Shown: in pieces, positions 9,894-17,999 of the stretch
Layout: each line of letters starts with the position of its first letter
How positions within the stretch are numbered: position 1 is the stretch's first letter
From: Pelagophyceae sp. CCMP2097
Taxonomy: Eukaryota > Sar > Pelagophyceae
Length of the DNA stretch: 27,703 nucleotides
Assembly (NCBI GenBank): GCA_026770575.1
Contig: MU657187.1
Span: forward strand, 486,545 to 514,247
Direction: 5' to 3'
Made by a program: the position numbers and the translations under genes
Notes under the pieces: generated by a model
Database searches by the model: none
What the model was told of the DNA's origin: nothing
What the model saw: the letters and a program-made list of their open reading frames with translations, nothing else

Positions 9894-11417
9894 ATGGCCG
9901 CCCCGCCGGCGGCAAACGCAAGCAAGCCCTGCTGCGTCTGCGACGCGCCGGGCGGCAAGCACTGCCGCCAAGTGCAAGTCGCGGCATTATTGCGGCAAGG
10001 CGTGCCAGCTCGTGACTGGAACGAGGGCGGGCACAAGGCGCAGTGCAAGGACCTGGCCGCCGAGTTCCAGGACCGGCTCCTCGACGAGCTCATGCCGGAG
10101 AAGAAGATCAAGGAGGAGCCGGCCATCGTCGAGGACGTCGCGCCGGCGGACGGCTTCAAGGCGGCGGCGCGCTTATCGGCTGCTGGGACGGCAAAGGCGG
10201 GCGAGGCCATGCGCGGCGACGGAGGCGGCGCCGCGCGAGCCGGCGACGGCGGCGCTGCGCCGGCCCTCGACGTGTTCGAACTGAGCGACGTGCTCGCGCT
10301 AATCGTGCGGCTAGCGGCGGCACCGGACGCGCTCCTCGTGACGCAGCGAGTCGCTCAAGCTGCGCGCGCCATGGCGCCGGCCGTGCGCCGACTCGTCTGG
10401 AAGGACCGCATTTTCAAGGGCATCGCAATCCTCAAGGGGCACACCGACGTCCTCTGCTGCGCGTTCTCGCCCGACGGCAAGCGCGTCGTGACGTCGAGCC
10501 GTGATGGGACGGCGCGGCTCTGGGACGCCGAGACAGGCGCGCTCCGAACGATGCTCGAGGGGCACATCACCTGGGTCAACAGCTGCGCATTCTCGCCCGA
10601 CGGCAAGCACGTCGTGACGGCGAGCAACGACGGGACGGCGCGGCTCTGGGACGCCGAGACGGGCGCGTTGCAGGCGATCCTCGAAGGGCAAATCAACTAC
10701 TCCACGAGCTTCGCGTTCTCCCCTGACGGCACGCGCATCGTGACGACCAGCCGCCATAATAAGGCAAAGCTCTGGGACGCCGAGACGGGCGCGCTGCAGG
10801 CGACGCTTGGGCATATCAGCTTGGTCCGCAGCTGCGCGTTCTCGCCCGACAGCAAGCGCGTCGTCACGGCGAGCTGCGATAATACGGCGCGGATCTGGGA
10901 CGCCGCGACGGGCGCGCTGCAGGTGACGCTCGAGGGGCACTGGTCCCAGGTTTGGAGCAGCGCGTTCTCGCCCGACGGCAAGCGCGTCGTGACGGCGAGC
11001 GGCGATGGAACGGCGCGGCTCTGGGACGCAGAGACGGGCGCGCTGCAGACGACGCTTGACGGACAAGCCGATTACGTCTTGAGCTGTGCGTTCTCGCCCG
11101 ACGGCCAACGCATTTTGACGACGAGCGAAGACGAGACGGCGCACCTCTGGGACGCCGCGACGGGCGCGCTGCAGGCGACGCTCGAGGGGCGCACCGACAA
11201 AGTCGAATGCTGCGCGTTCTCGCCCGACAGCAAGCGCGTTGTGACGGCGAGCCATGACAAGACGGCGAAGCTCTGGGACGCGGAGACGGGCGCGCTGCTG
11301 ACGACGCTCGAAGGGCACACCGACGGCGCCACGTGTAGCGCGTTCTCACCCGACGGCGGGCGTGTCGTCACGGCGAGCGACGACGGGACGGCGCGGCTCT
11401 GGAACGTCGCTCTCTAA
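9894..11417 (+). CDS. MYND / F-box-like / eight-WD40 protein, with a scrambled MYND finger
   Basis: The start is the ATG at 9894, whose N-terminus (PAANASKPCCVC) matches the paralogue at 11706; the product is 507 residues. The C-terminal half (~180-507) is eight WD40 repeats of about 42 residues, each with CAFSPDGKRVVTAS and WDAETGAL cores, the last one short. They should form a seven- or eight-bladed propeller for protein binding. Residues ~125-172 (LSDVLALIVRLAAAPDALL ... LVWKD) resemble a degenerate F-box, an inference that would suggest ubiquitin-ligase substrate selection. The MYND finger is broken: one extra base near 9964-9968 and one missing near 10013-10015 shift about 16 codons, so the middle cysteines are lost while frame is regained. 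The WD repeats are also strikingly alike as DNA, suggesting recent expansion or conversion. It may work through the propeller alone or be an early pseudogene. Confidence 0.8.
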   Translation: MAAPPAANASKPCCVCDAPGGKHCRQVQVAALLRQGVPARDWNEGGHKAQCKDLAAEFQDRLLDELMPEKKIKEEPAIVEDVAPADGFKAAARLSAAGTAKAGEAMRGDGGGAARAGDGGAAPALDVFELSDVLALIVRLAAAPDALLVTQRVAQAARAMAPAVRRLVWKDRIFKGIAILKGHTDVLCCAFSPDGKRVVTSSRDGTARLWDAETGALRTMLEGHITWVNSCAFSPDGKHVVTASNDGTARLWDAETGALQAILEGQINYSTSFAFSPDGTRIVTTSRHNKAKLWDAETGALQATLGHISLVRSCAFSPDSKRVVTASCDNTARIWDAATGALQVTLEGHWSQVWSSAFSPDGKRVVTASGDGTARLWDAETGALQTTLDGQADYVLSCAFSPDGQRILTTSEDETAHLWDAATGALQATLEGRTDKVECCAFSPDSKRVVTASHDKTAKLWDAETGALLTTLEGHTDGATCSAFSPDGGRVVTASDDGTARLWNVAL

Positions 11418-11705
11418 CTTTTGGGGTTGCATGCAAAGGGTGGGGCTCGGCTGTCGCCTGGGGATGACTCGGATTGATGCCCTGAAGCCATGGCCATTGG
11501 ATCCAAGGCACCCAGAGTGGATCTTAACCAAGCTTGGACGGCCCGACCCCATGCGGTGGAACCTCGTCGACGGCGCCCAAAAAGTGCGCTAAACACCCCT
11601 GGCCCGGGATTCCGCACCTTCCGGAGGCTGCACTCTCAAACTCGTGACTCGTCGAGTGCGATCATTGCTGACGTCCCGATTCACGGCCCGCGCTTCCGCG
11701 CCAAA

Positions 11706-12745
11706 ATGGACGCCCTGCCGGCGGCAAACGCAAGCAAGCCCTGCTGCGTCTGCGCCGCGCCGGGCGGTAAGTACTGCACCAAGTGCAAATCCCGAAACTA
11801 CTGCTCCAAGACCTGCCAGCTCGTAGACTGGAAAAGAGGGCACAGCAAGGCGTGCAAGCAGGTGGCCTCCGAGTTCCAAGACCGCATGCTCGACGCGATT
11901 ATGCCGGTGAGTAAGGAAGGTCAAAGAGGAGCCGGCCATCGTCGAGGACGTCTTGTTAGCAGACGGTGCCAAGGCATTGAAGCGCTTACCGGCTGCTCGG
12001 ACGACTACGACGGCATTGGTCAAGGCCAGTGCGCTGAACGACGACCCGTTGGACTGGCGCGGCACTTGCGCCATCTGCATGGACCTGCTCCCAGTCGAAG
12101 CTTGCGGGCAAACATTCTACTCGTGCTGCTGCAAGAGGATGTGCAAGAAATGACAAGTGCGACGAGCGCTGCCCGCTCTGCCGCGCGCCAGCCCCCAATT
12201 CGGCTGCCGAGTGGTTGCGCCAGGTGCAGAAGCACGCGGACAAAGGCAATGCCGAGGCACAGGTCATGCTCGGAGACAAATACCGCCAAGGTGAATTGGG
12301 TCTCAAGCAAAACTTTAAGCGGGCGGTCCAGCTGTACGGGCTCGCTGCGGAGCAAGGATATGCATCAGCTCAGTATGCGTTTGGGAATTGTTATCATCTT
12401 GGCGAAGGCGTCAAGGTCGAACAAAAGGCCGCCGCCCAGTGGTATAGACGTGCAGCCGAGCAAGGCTATCCTCTCGCGCAAGCCAATTTCGGTACAATGT
12501 TCTACGAAGGCAGGGGTGTGGCGCAGTCGGACGACGAAGCGGTGCGGCGGCTCCGGCTCGCCGCGGCGCAGGGCCAGACCACTGCGCTCTTTATGCTCGG
12601 CTCGTGTCACTGGAATGGCCACGGCGCGCCGCAGGACTTGCGCGAGGCACTGCGCTGCTTCAAGCGCGCCGCCGCCAAGGGGCACGCCGGCTCCGCGGCG
12701 GTGGTCGAAGAGCTCAGGGCGCAGCTCGCGACGCAATCTACGTGA
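11706..12745 (+). pseudogene. MYND / RING-like / Sel1-repeat gene in three reading frames
   Basis: Frame 1 (from ATG 11706) holds an intact MYND finger: C13, C16, C24, C27, C33, C37, H46, C50. Frame 2 (about 11928-12150) holds EEPAIVEDV, shared with the paralogue at 9894, and a RING-like knuckle CAICMDLLPVEACG ... SCCCKRMCKK. Frame 3 (about 12153-12745) continues with CDERCPLCRAPAP and four to five Sel1 repeats (LGxxYxxGxGV pattern), stopping at 12743-12745. The architecture is a common stramenopile one, probably a scaffold or ubiquitin-linked adaptor. The first break is a 4-bp length difference from the paralogue; the second looks like a 2-bp loss near 12151. GT-AG introns of 43 bp (11920-11962) and 64 bp (12094-12157) could bridge both breaks, but the second would remove conserved cysteines. 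It is therefore either a pseudogene or a gene rescued by new introns. Confidence 0.65.
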
Positions 12746-12959
12746 CGCAAACGATCGCCGGCCGTCGAAGCACCCATTCTCTCGATGCGGCGCGCGCTTT
12801 CGAGCGCACATCCGCCCTCTTCCGAGGATGCCCGCCCGTGTGCTACAGCAATGCGACGTAAGAAGAGCGCTTTCAGAGAGCGGATATCTACAACATTGGG
12901 TCCTCTTCGTTATTTTTTGGGACCCGGGGTCCAGCGGGGACCCCCGGAGCGCACCCAGG

Positions 12960-13421
12960 ATGCGCCGCACCTGCGATGTGCCGGCGGCGCCGAAGCAACG
13001 CGCCTCTGCGTCGAAGAAGCGCGCCGAGACGAGACGATGCCAGTCACAATACCAGCTCGTGTTGGAGTCTCGATTGGAATCGAGAGTCTTAGCAAGTGTC
13101 TCGGCTGCGATGGTCTCCTCCGCTCCCGTATCCGCCCGGCCGGGAAACGGCGAGGCCCGGAGGAGCAGGCCCGGACTATACGACGAGGCCGGCGGGTTTC
13201 GACTCCCGAGGCGTCGACTCCCGAGGCCGACTCCCGAGTCGGCGACTTTCGAGGCCCAAAGCCCCAGGCCCGACGAGCGCGCTTCGAGCGCCCCAGAGCC
13301 GTCTCCGCTCAAAACGCCCTCGGGGACGACGCGCAAAGCACCCGGGTACACCGCAACGCCCCAGGGCCTTTATTCGCTTTCCGGCACGCACCCGCCGGGC
13401 GAGGCAGCTCCAAGGGTCTGA
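12960..13421 (+). CDS. Hypothetical proline/arginine/serine-rich protein (153 aa)
   Basis: The frame runs from ATG 12960 to TGA 13421. I recognise no family. The N-terminal ~45 residues are basic (PKQRASASKKRAETRR) and followed by a short helix-like stretch (VLESRLESRVLASVSAAMV). The rest is disordered in appearance, rich in Pro, Arg and Ser, with a small duplication (RLPRRRLPRP). Codon use is mixed and the frame is part of a much longer accidental open frame through the MYND/Sel1 gene, so coding status is only moderately supported. It would be convergent with the Mpv17-like gene, whose stop is 63 bp away. Confidence 0.4.
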   Translation: MRRTCDVPAAPKQRASASKKRAETRRCQSQYQLVLESRLESRVLASVSAAMVSSAPVSARPGNGEARRSRPGLYDEAGGFRLPRRRLPRPTPESATFEAQSPRPDERASSAPEPSPLKTPSGTTRKAPGYTATPQGLYSLSGTHPPGEAAPRV

Positions 13422-13483
13422 AGATGCGGTCCGGGGAAACCCATTAAGATGAACCGAGGTGGACGGGCGTGTTACGGAGCGCG

Positions 13484-14663
13484 TCAGATTAGTTCGCCGT
13501 CGCCGAGGAGTTCGTCTTCGGGCGCTTGCGGCGGGCGGGGCACGAGTTCGATGTGCGTGGTTGCGGGTTCTTCGGACAACCCGGAAAGTTGCATTATAAG
13601 ACCCCAAAAAATAGTCACCAAAACGTTCATCGGCAGCTGCAGGCCGGCGGGGAAGGCGTAGACTGCAGAAGCGCAGGGGATCCATACGAGCCACGTCGGG
13701 AAGAGGGCGGGGAACCTAGAGTAATAAAGTGTGGGGAACCTATAGGAATATCCTATAGGAATATCCAACCAAGGAGGGAACCGATCAACCGCCCCAAGCG
13801 GCCTCTGTTTTGCCGGTCTCGAAATCCCCCGCTCGCCACCGAACCCCTCGCTCACCACCACTCTGCGAGGACGCCTCTTGCGGTGAACGAGCCCTCTTCG
13901 ACGAGGAGCCTGAAGAACTTTAAAGGCGTTGGAAAACGACAATTGCGGTACTTGAAAAGCAGCTGGAGGTAGGGCACGTCCAAAATCGGGACGAAGACGA
14001 ACATATCCAAAGCCACCTACGCCGGAGAGGTATTGCACAGTGTTTTGTCTAAAAGAAGCGGCGCACTTTGGTCGCCACCGTCTTCGGACCTTGCCCTTCG
14101 CCAAACCATACGACTTGCCAGTTGTAGAAGACGCCGACCCAGATGCCGTAGAGGCCGAAGACGACGGTGTTGAATAACACGTCCAAAGTGTCTGACGACG
14201 TCGACGCGTCCGCAAACGTCGACGATTCGCCACCGTCCATCGACGCGTCGCCGCCGTCCGCGTCGCCGCCGTCCGCGTCGCCGCGCGAATTCGCGCCCGA
14301 CCGCCGCTTCGACAGTCTAAGCAGGCTCGGGGCTCGTGAGCTCTGACGCAGCAGGCTCGGCGCTTGCTGCGAGCTCCGCTTCGCTCTTCTTCGCTGCAGC
14401 AGCAAGACCAAGCTCGGGACCATGCCGCCGCAGACGCTAAAGCTGCAAAACGCAAATAGAGTGGCGTGTCGTTCGTTGTAGATGGCGACGATGTTGAATA
14501 TTTTTTCGAAAGGGGGAGAGTACGAGTACGCAAGCAGTGTCGCCGCAGCAATCGCCCAGAGCAGGCCGCCCGCCCGCGCCTGCGCGCGCATCGTCGCAAG
14601 GCCCTTGGAAGCGCCGATGTGCAGTGAGGCACGCCATGGCACGGCGCGGTCCCTTGAGATCAT
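13484..14663 (-). CDS. Mpv17/PMP22-like membrane protein, three exons
   Basis: Exons 14663-14067, 14016-13856 and 13715-13484 are joined by GT-AG introns of 50 bp (donor GTGCGC, acceptor CGTAG) and 140 bp (donor GTGAGC, acceptor CTCTAG); phases agree and 329 residues result. The first join makes TKVALDMFVFVPIL, matching the K-x2-x2-D-x5-P region of Mpv17 proteins, and the second makes EWWFPALFPTWLVWIP, matching the W-P helix before the last span. Hydrophobic segments lie near GGLLWAIAAATLLAYSY, FAFCSFSVCGGMVPSLVLLL, NTVVFGLYGIWVGVFYNW and NVLVTIFWGLIMQLSG. Family members sit in inner mitochondrial or peroxisomal membranes and may act as channels. A hydrophilic Gly/Asp/Ala-rich insert (GDADGGDADGGD) between spans two and three is unusual. 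Family placement rests on pattern, so it is weaker than the gene structure. Confidence 0.7.
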
Positions 14664-14714
14664 CGCGGCATTCTTGTCGCCAAAAGTAACGCGTTCGGAA
14701 AGAGGGTCGCCTAC

Positions 14715-14757
14715 TAGGAATTCCTACAATTGTAGTAGGAATTCCTAGGAATTCCTA
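14715..14757. repeat. Three clustered copies of the palindrome TAGGAATTCCTA
   Basis: Perfect 12-bp copies lie at 14715-14726, 14736-14747 and 14746-14757, the last two overlapping by two bases. Between the first two, CAATTG makes the outer unit symmetrical, so 14713-14749 is itself close to a palindrome. Single perfect copies also lie at 8410-8421, 9444-9455 and 15122-15133. Confidence 0.95.
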
Positions 14758-15121
14758 TGTCTCCGCACTCCTTGGCAAACCGGAACGTCGTCGTCCGAGT
14801 GCAGGAATCCGCCTCGCCGCGCCCGTGCTGTGCCGAGCTTTGCTGGCGCACACGCGGCGTCTCTAGCTACAAGAGCGCGTTTCACTCGCCCGCGCTTCGA
14901 CGAGCGGTGGCTCTGTCGCCGGCACCTTTCGCGCGGATCAGTCGATTTCGATCAGCTTCTTGGTCCGTTAGGATATTATTCGATTAAAGTTCCGTTGTAA
15001 ATGCAGATATTTGATGAACAAATTAATTGAAAGTATGAGGCATGAGGGTGTTTATTTATATCCCGGCAAGAGAAAACTGGAGAGGTAATGGCAATAAAGG
15101 TCGAGTGGGCCCAGAGGAGTA

Positions 15122-15133
15122 TAGGAATTCCTA
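15122..15133. repeat. Single TAGGAATTCCTA palindrome
   Basis: This is a perfect copy of the 12-bp palindrome, located in the spacer between the Mpv17-like gene and the SINE-like element. Confidence 0.9.
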
Positions 15134-15344
15134 GGTTCCCTTTCTTCGCTAAAGCCATCAAATACCCATATTTGTATTGTTCCGGGGGGCTGCCGATGAA
15201 CAGACTCCACGGGCCGCCGTATCTGCCGGCTCGCCACGGGCTGAAATAACTGGGGGGTGTTGCGCAATTTAAATATACTAGTATTCTAATATTTAAAAAG
15301 TCATTAAAATCATTCTCTAGTCACTAGTAATTCGTTATAATTCG

Positions 15345-15580
15345 TTATTACAAGAGCGCGCCGGAGGCACGCGGAGGACCCGAAGAATACAGCCAAATCC
15401 CATTGCAATGCCCACGTAAATAATTAAAATTATTTAAACTAATCACTGAATTTTGCGGCCGACCAGGTTTGAACCTGTGACCACCTTCTTCTTCTATTAT
15501 GATTCCAATGATTCCAATGATTCCCAATTTTAGCGATCCATCCACCACAATCGCTGAATCGACTGAGTTAAAGCCCTTTT
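15345..15580 (-). mobile_element. tRNA-like SINE candidate (repeat copy 2)
   Basis: On the minus strand, a box A-like TAACTCAGTCG (15570-15560) is followed 84 nt later by a box B-like GGTTCAAACCT (15475-15465) and an acceptor-like CGGCCGCA, as in a degenerate tRNA. Directly downstream is the ~104-bp sequence (15449-15346) that recurs at 1-104. A tRNA-related head plus a dispersed body and a short TAA-type end is the layout of a tRNA-derived SINE. The box spacing is long for a functional tRNA and the T-stem has mismatches, so I do not call a tRNA gene. A triplicated ATGATTCCA lies between the boxes (15499-15525). Confidence 0.5.
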
Positions 15581-15612
15581 CTTCCCTAAGGTGGAACCTC
15601 GCGGATTTACCC

Positions 15613-15653
15613 GTGGACAGACAGACAGACAGGCGGACGGACGGACGGACAGA
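15613..15653 (+). repeat. GACA/GACG microsatellite
   Basis: About ten 4-bp units of GACA and GACG lie next to the box A side of the SINE candidate. Confidence 0.9.
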
Positions 15654-15684
15654 CAAAATTGCCCCTGGTAATCCTTCAATCAAA

Positions 15685-15745
15685 GGACCCGAAGGGCACT
15701 TGCCGTAAACTGACGTTGATTAAACGGCAAGGACCCTTCGGGTCC
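15685..15745. repeat. Strong hairpin with 22-bp arms
   Basis: Arms 15685-15706 and 15724-15745 are reverse complements at 20 of 22 positions, with a 17-bp loop. The right arm contains CCTTCGGGTCCT, also found in the dispersed repeat at 1-104 (about 62-74). It could be a small foldback or a transcript-end hairpin; nothing decides between these. Confidence 0.85.
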
Positions 15746-15749
15746 TCAA

Positions 15750-16280
15750 ATAATTCTTTTTAGAAATGAATCCAAGACAAGCATGCCCTATATATTAAGT
15801 CAGCCCCACCCAGGGTGGATTTTAAGCAAGGCCCGTTTTGCGGGGCGGTAAATCGAGGCGAGAGTCTGGGACCCCCCACTGAATACACTTTCGGGTGTTC
15901 TCTGAGAGCTTACCCGACGTGCAGTGTTTACAGGAGCTCAGTGAGGGGCTTGAATTTCTTTCATACCGTAGGGCCGCCTGCTCGTCGGACGTGCTCCATC
16001 CGCCAGGTAGACTCGGTGTCCTCCGGAAACCTTCGGAGCTCGCCTTGTCACTGCTCGTCCAAGCCCTGCTCGTCCACGACGCGTGTTGCGTAAACACCCC
16101 CCAGGACGAAGAGTCGGAGCTCCGTGGGATGCGGTGACGAGGTGCTCCGTCGGTGGCGCCGGATCCCTTGTTTTTTTCGAGGCTGCATCTCTACCTAGAG
16201 ACCGTGACCCGATTGTGCACACGAAGCTTTCGAGGGCATTGTATACACAAAGCCAAGTCAGGAGCTTACACCAGCTGGCT
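15750..16280. other. Spacer, no gene seen
   Basis: This contains the motif GTGGATTTTAAGCAAG (15815-15830), close to copies at 8200-8215 and 11517-11532, and a region at 16045-16110 resembling 4990-5060. No coding frame is recognisable. Confidence 0.5.
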
Positions 16281-16282
16281 TA

Positions 16283-16560
16283 ACCGGTGTATTTGGGTCG
16301 GGTTTTCAATCTGTGCCACACTCTCTGGCTGATTAAGTCGCAGCCTTCTTCCTCGGAAAAGAATCCAAACAAACAGGCTGGGACTTTATCAGCCAGCCAC
16401 ACCCTCGGGTCGCGGGTTTGTCCAACGACCAAACCCGTCTACTCGGGTCGGGTTCGAATTGGGGCCACGACCAGACCCGCGGGTTGCGGGTTTGCCGGTC
16501 GACGCACGCAAAAGTTCGGGTCGGGTTCGGGTTCGGGTCGAACCCGTACTTGTAAAGCCC
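16283..16560 (+). repeat. Dispersed CGGGTT-rich element, copy 1 (rearranged)
   Basis: This shares TTCAATCTGTGCCA, GGTCGCGGGTTTGTC, GACCAAACCCGTCT and GGGCCACGACCAGACCC with the complete copy at 26372-26584, in the same orientation, but contains extra sequence and lacks clear terminal repeats. Confidence 0.75.
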
Positions 16561-16621
16561 CTTTCCGGAGAGCCACCGCACCCGCTACGTCGACGCCGCT
16601 CGCGACTGCGCGGCCCGAGGT

Positions 16622-16690
16622 CTAATAAATGATACACGCGAATAGAGAAACCCGAGCGGAGAAAACCCGATGCGATCCCAGATGTTTCGA
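16622..16690 (+). repeat. Inverted partner of 21010-21057
   Basis: ATGATACACGCGAATAGAG, followed by two AAACCCG-type units, is matched on the minus strand at 21057-21010. It adjoins copies of the CGGGTT-rich element at both places. Confidence 0.75.
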
Positions 16691-16734
16691 TCTTCCAAAT
16701 TGCGGCGACGGCGCCTGCCAGCGCGCCGATTGTC

Positions 16735-16870
16735 GGGTAACCGCGGGTTTGGCACCTGGCGCTCCCGTCGGGTTCGGGTTCGGGCCACGGCCAAACCCAC
16801 TCAAAGACGGGTCGGCCAAAACGCCCAAACCCGGCAAACCCGACCCGCGGGTTTCGGGCAAACCCGTTTA
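16735..16870 (+). repeat. Dispersed CGGGTT-rich element, copy 2 (partial)
   Basis: The core is well conserved (GGGCCACGGCCAAACCCACT, GGCAAACCCGACCCGCGGGT). The right end is truncated before the terminal repeat. Confidence 0.8.
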
Positions 16871-17029
16871 AGCACCTGCAAAGCTTGTGACACGGAGGCC
16901 GAGAAGAGGACCATCCTCGCGGTGGGCTGGCTCGACGCACCGCTCAGACGACGGCGAAACACCCCGCCGTACTCCGAATCAATCACTCAAAAAACGAACT
17001 CGTGACGTAGAGGCCGTGAAGCACCAAGA

Positions 17030-17990
17030 GGCGCGTTGCCCAGGCGCGCCTCTCGCCGGCATGCCTCTTTCTCTTCGAGGCTATCGCGGTGGAAGTGCGA
17101 CGGAGGGCCGGCTCGCGCGTGCCGTTGGAGCCCGCGACGATCCTGCGGGCGTTTCAAAAGGCGGGCTTCGTACCAAGCCGGCGCCGTTCCAAGCCGAAAC
17201 CCGAGGCCGCGGCGTCCAGGTCGCAGGGCCTGTCGAACCGTACGGGCCTCTTCGAACGCCGGCGCCGCGGCCCCGCACCTGCCCGAGCTGCCGCAATCGA
17301 GCTGCCGCAATCGAGGCCACACAAGACCGCGACTTTGCCGCGCAGGACCTCGCCAAAACCGTCGCCGCACGCAAAGGCGGGCATCGAGGCGCCGTCCCTG
17401 TTTGAAGCCGCTGCACAAGAATCCGTCCTGAAGATATCGACGTTTACGCCGCAGGCGCTCGCGAACACGGTGCGCGCGTACGCTGTTACGGGCTTTTGAG
17501 TATTGTTCAGAGCCGTCGGAATCGAGGCGCGGCGGAAGGCGGCCTTCTTCGAAGCGCAAGCTTCGAGTCGCGCGGTGCGGGCTTGCCACCTCGGGCGTCG
17601 ACGAAGCCGTTCTTGACATCGCCTTCTTTGAAGCCGCCGCTGCCGCCGTTTCGAAGATGCACGCGTTCGACCCGCAGCACCTGCACGGCATGCGCGTTTG
17701 GTGAGGCGGGCGTCGGGGCGCCGTTCGAGGCGATAGGACGCGACGCCGAAAATAAGTTCGACCGCATCAAACAACCGTGCGTCGCATCGATGACCATCTT
17801 CCCATCGTGCCGACTTCGAGGCCGCCGCTCGAAGCAAGTCGCGGCGCTCCTTGCGGCGTTCGTCGCCGCGAACCGACTATCGCAGACGCTCAACGGTGTG
17901 GCCCCGGGACCCGCCACCCACTGGGACGACGGAACTGCCGGCGGCCGTCCGAACCGCGCCCGGCGGGCGCGCTAGGCCCCAGTATCCCGG
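17030..17990 (+). pseudogene. Decayed OPR/FASTK-like helical-repeat gene
   Basis: Pieces of the same ~37-residue repeat as the gene at 21728-26352 appear in order on the plus strand but in changing frames. They include LFEAIAVEV and ATILRAFQKAGF (about 17060-17170), FAAQDLAKTV (about 17335-17365), KAGIEAPSLFEAAAQES then FTPQALANTVRAYAVTGF (about 17375-17500), FFEAAAAAVSKMHAFDPQ (about 17620-17675) and FGEAGVGAPFEAIG (about 17695-17740). At least four frame changes and several stops separate them, and no set of small introns restores a continuous protein. Family members of this kind usually act on organellar RNA. The copy is probably a dead duplicate, on the opposite strand to the intact gene. 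Confidence 0.65.
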
Positions 17991-17999
17991 TGCATCCTT

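Larger units (their letters stand above)
14664..15344. other. AT-rich spacer, no gene seen
   Basis: This is upstream of the Mpv17-like gene. It contains the palindrome cluster at 14715-14757, another palindrome at 15122-15133, and an AT-rich stretch at 15260-15345 with a tandem AATTCGTTAT. I see no gene. Confidence 0.6.

Noticed and set aside
11490..13421. A 643-residue open frame across the MYND/Sel1 gene and the proline-rich orphan
   Set aside because: Only its parts at 11706-11910 and after 12960 have coding character. Between them the recognisable domains are in the other two frames.
15465..15570. Functional tRNA gene
   Set aside because: The boxes are 84 nt apart, the T-stem has mismatches, and I could not pair an acceptor stem. 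It fits a SINE head better.
16385..16560. Telomeric or subtelomeric repeat because of CGGGTT runs
   Set aside because: The runs are short, lie inside a dispersed element on both strands, and do not form TTAGGG-type arrays.
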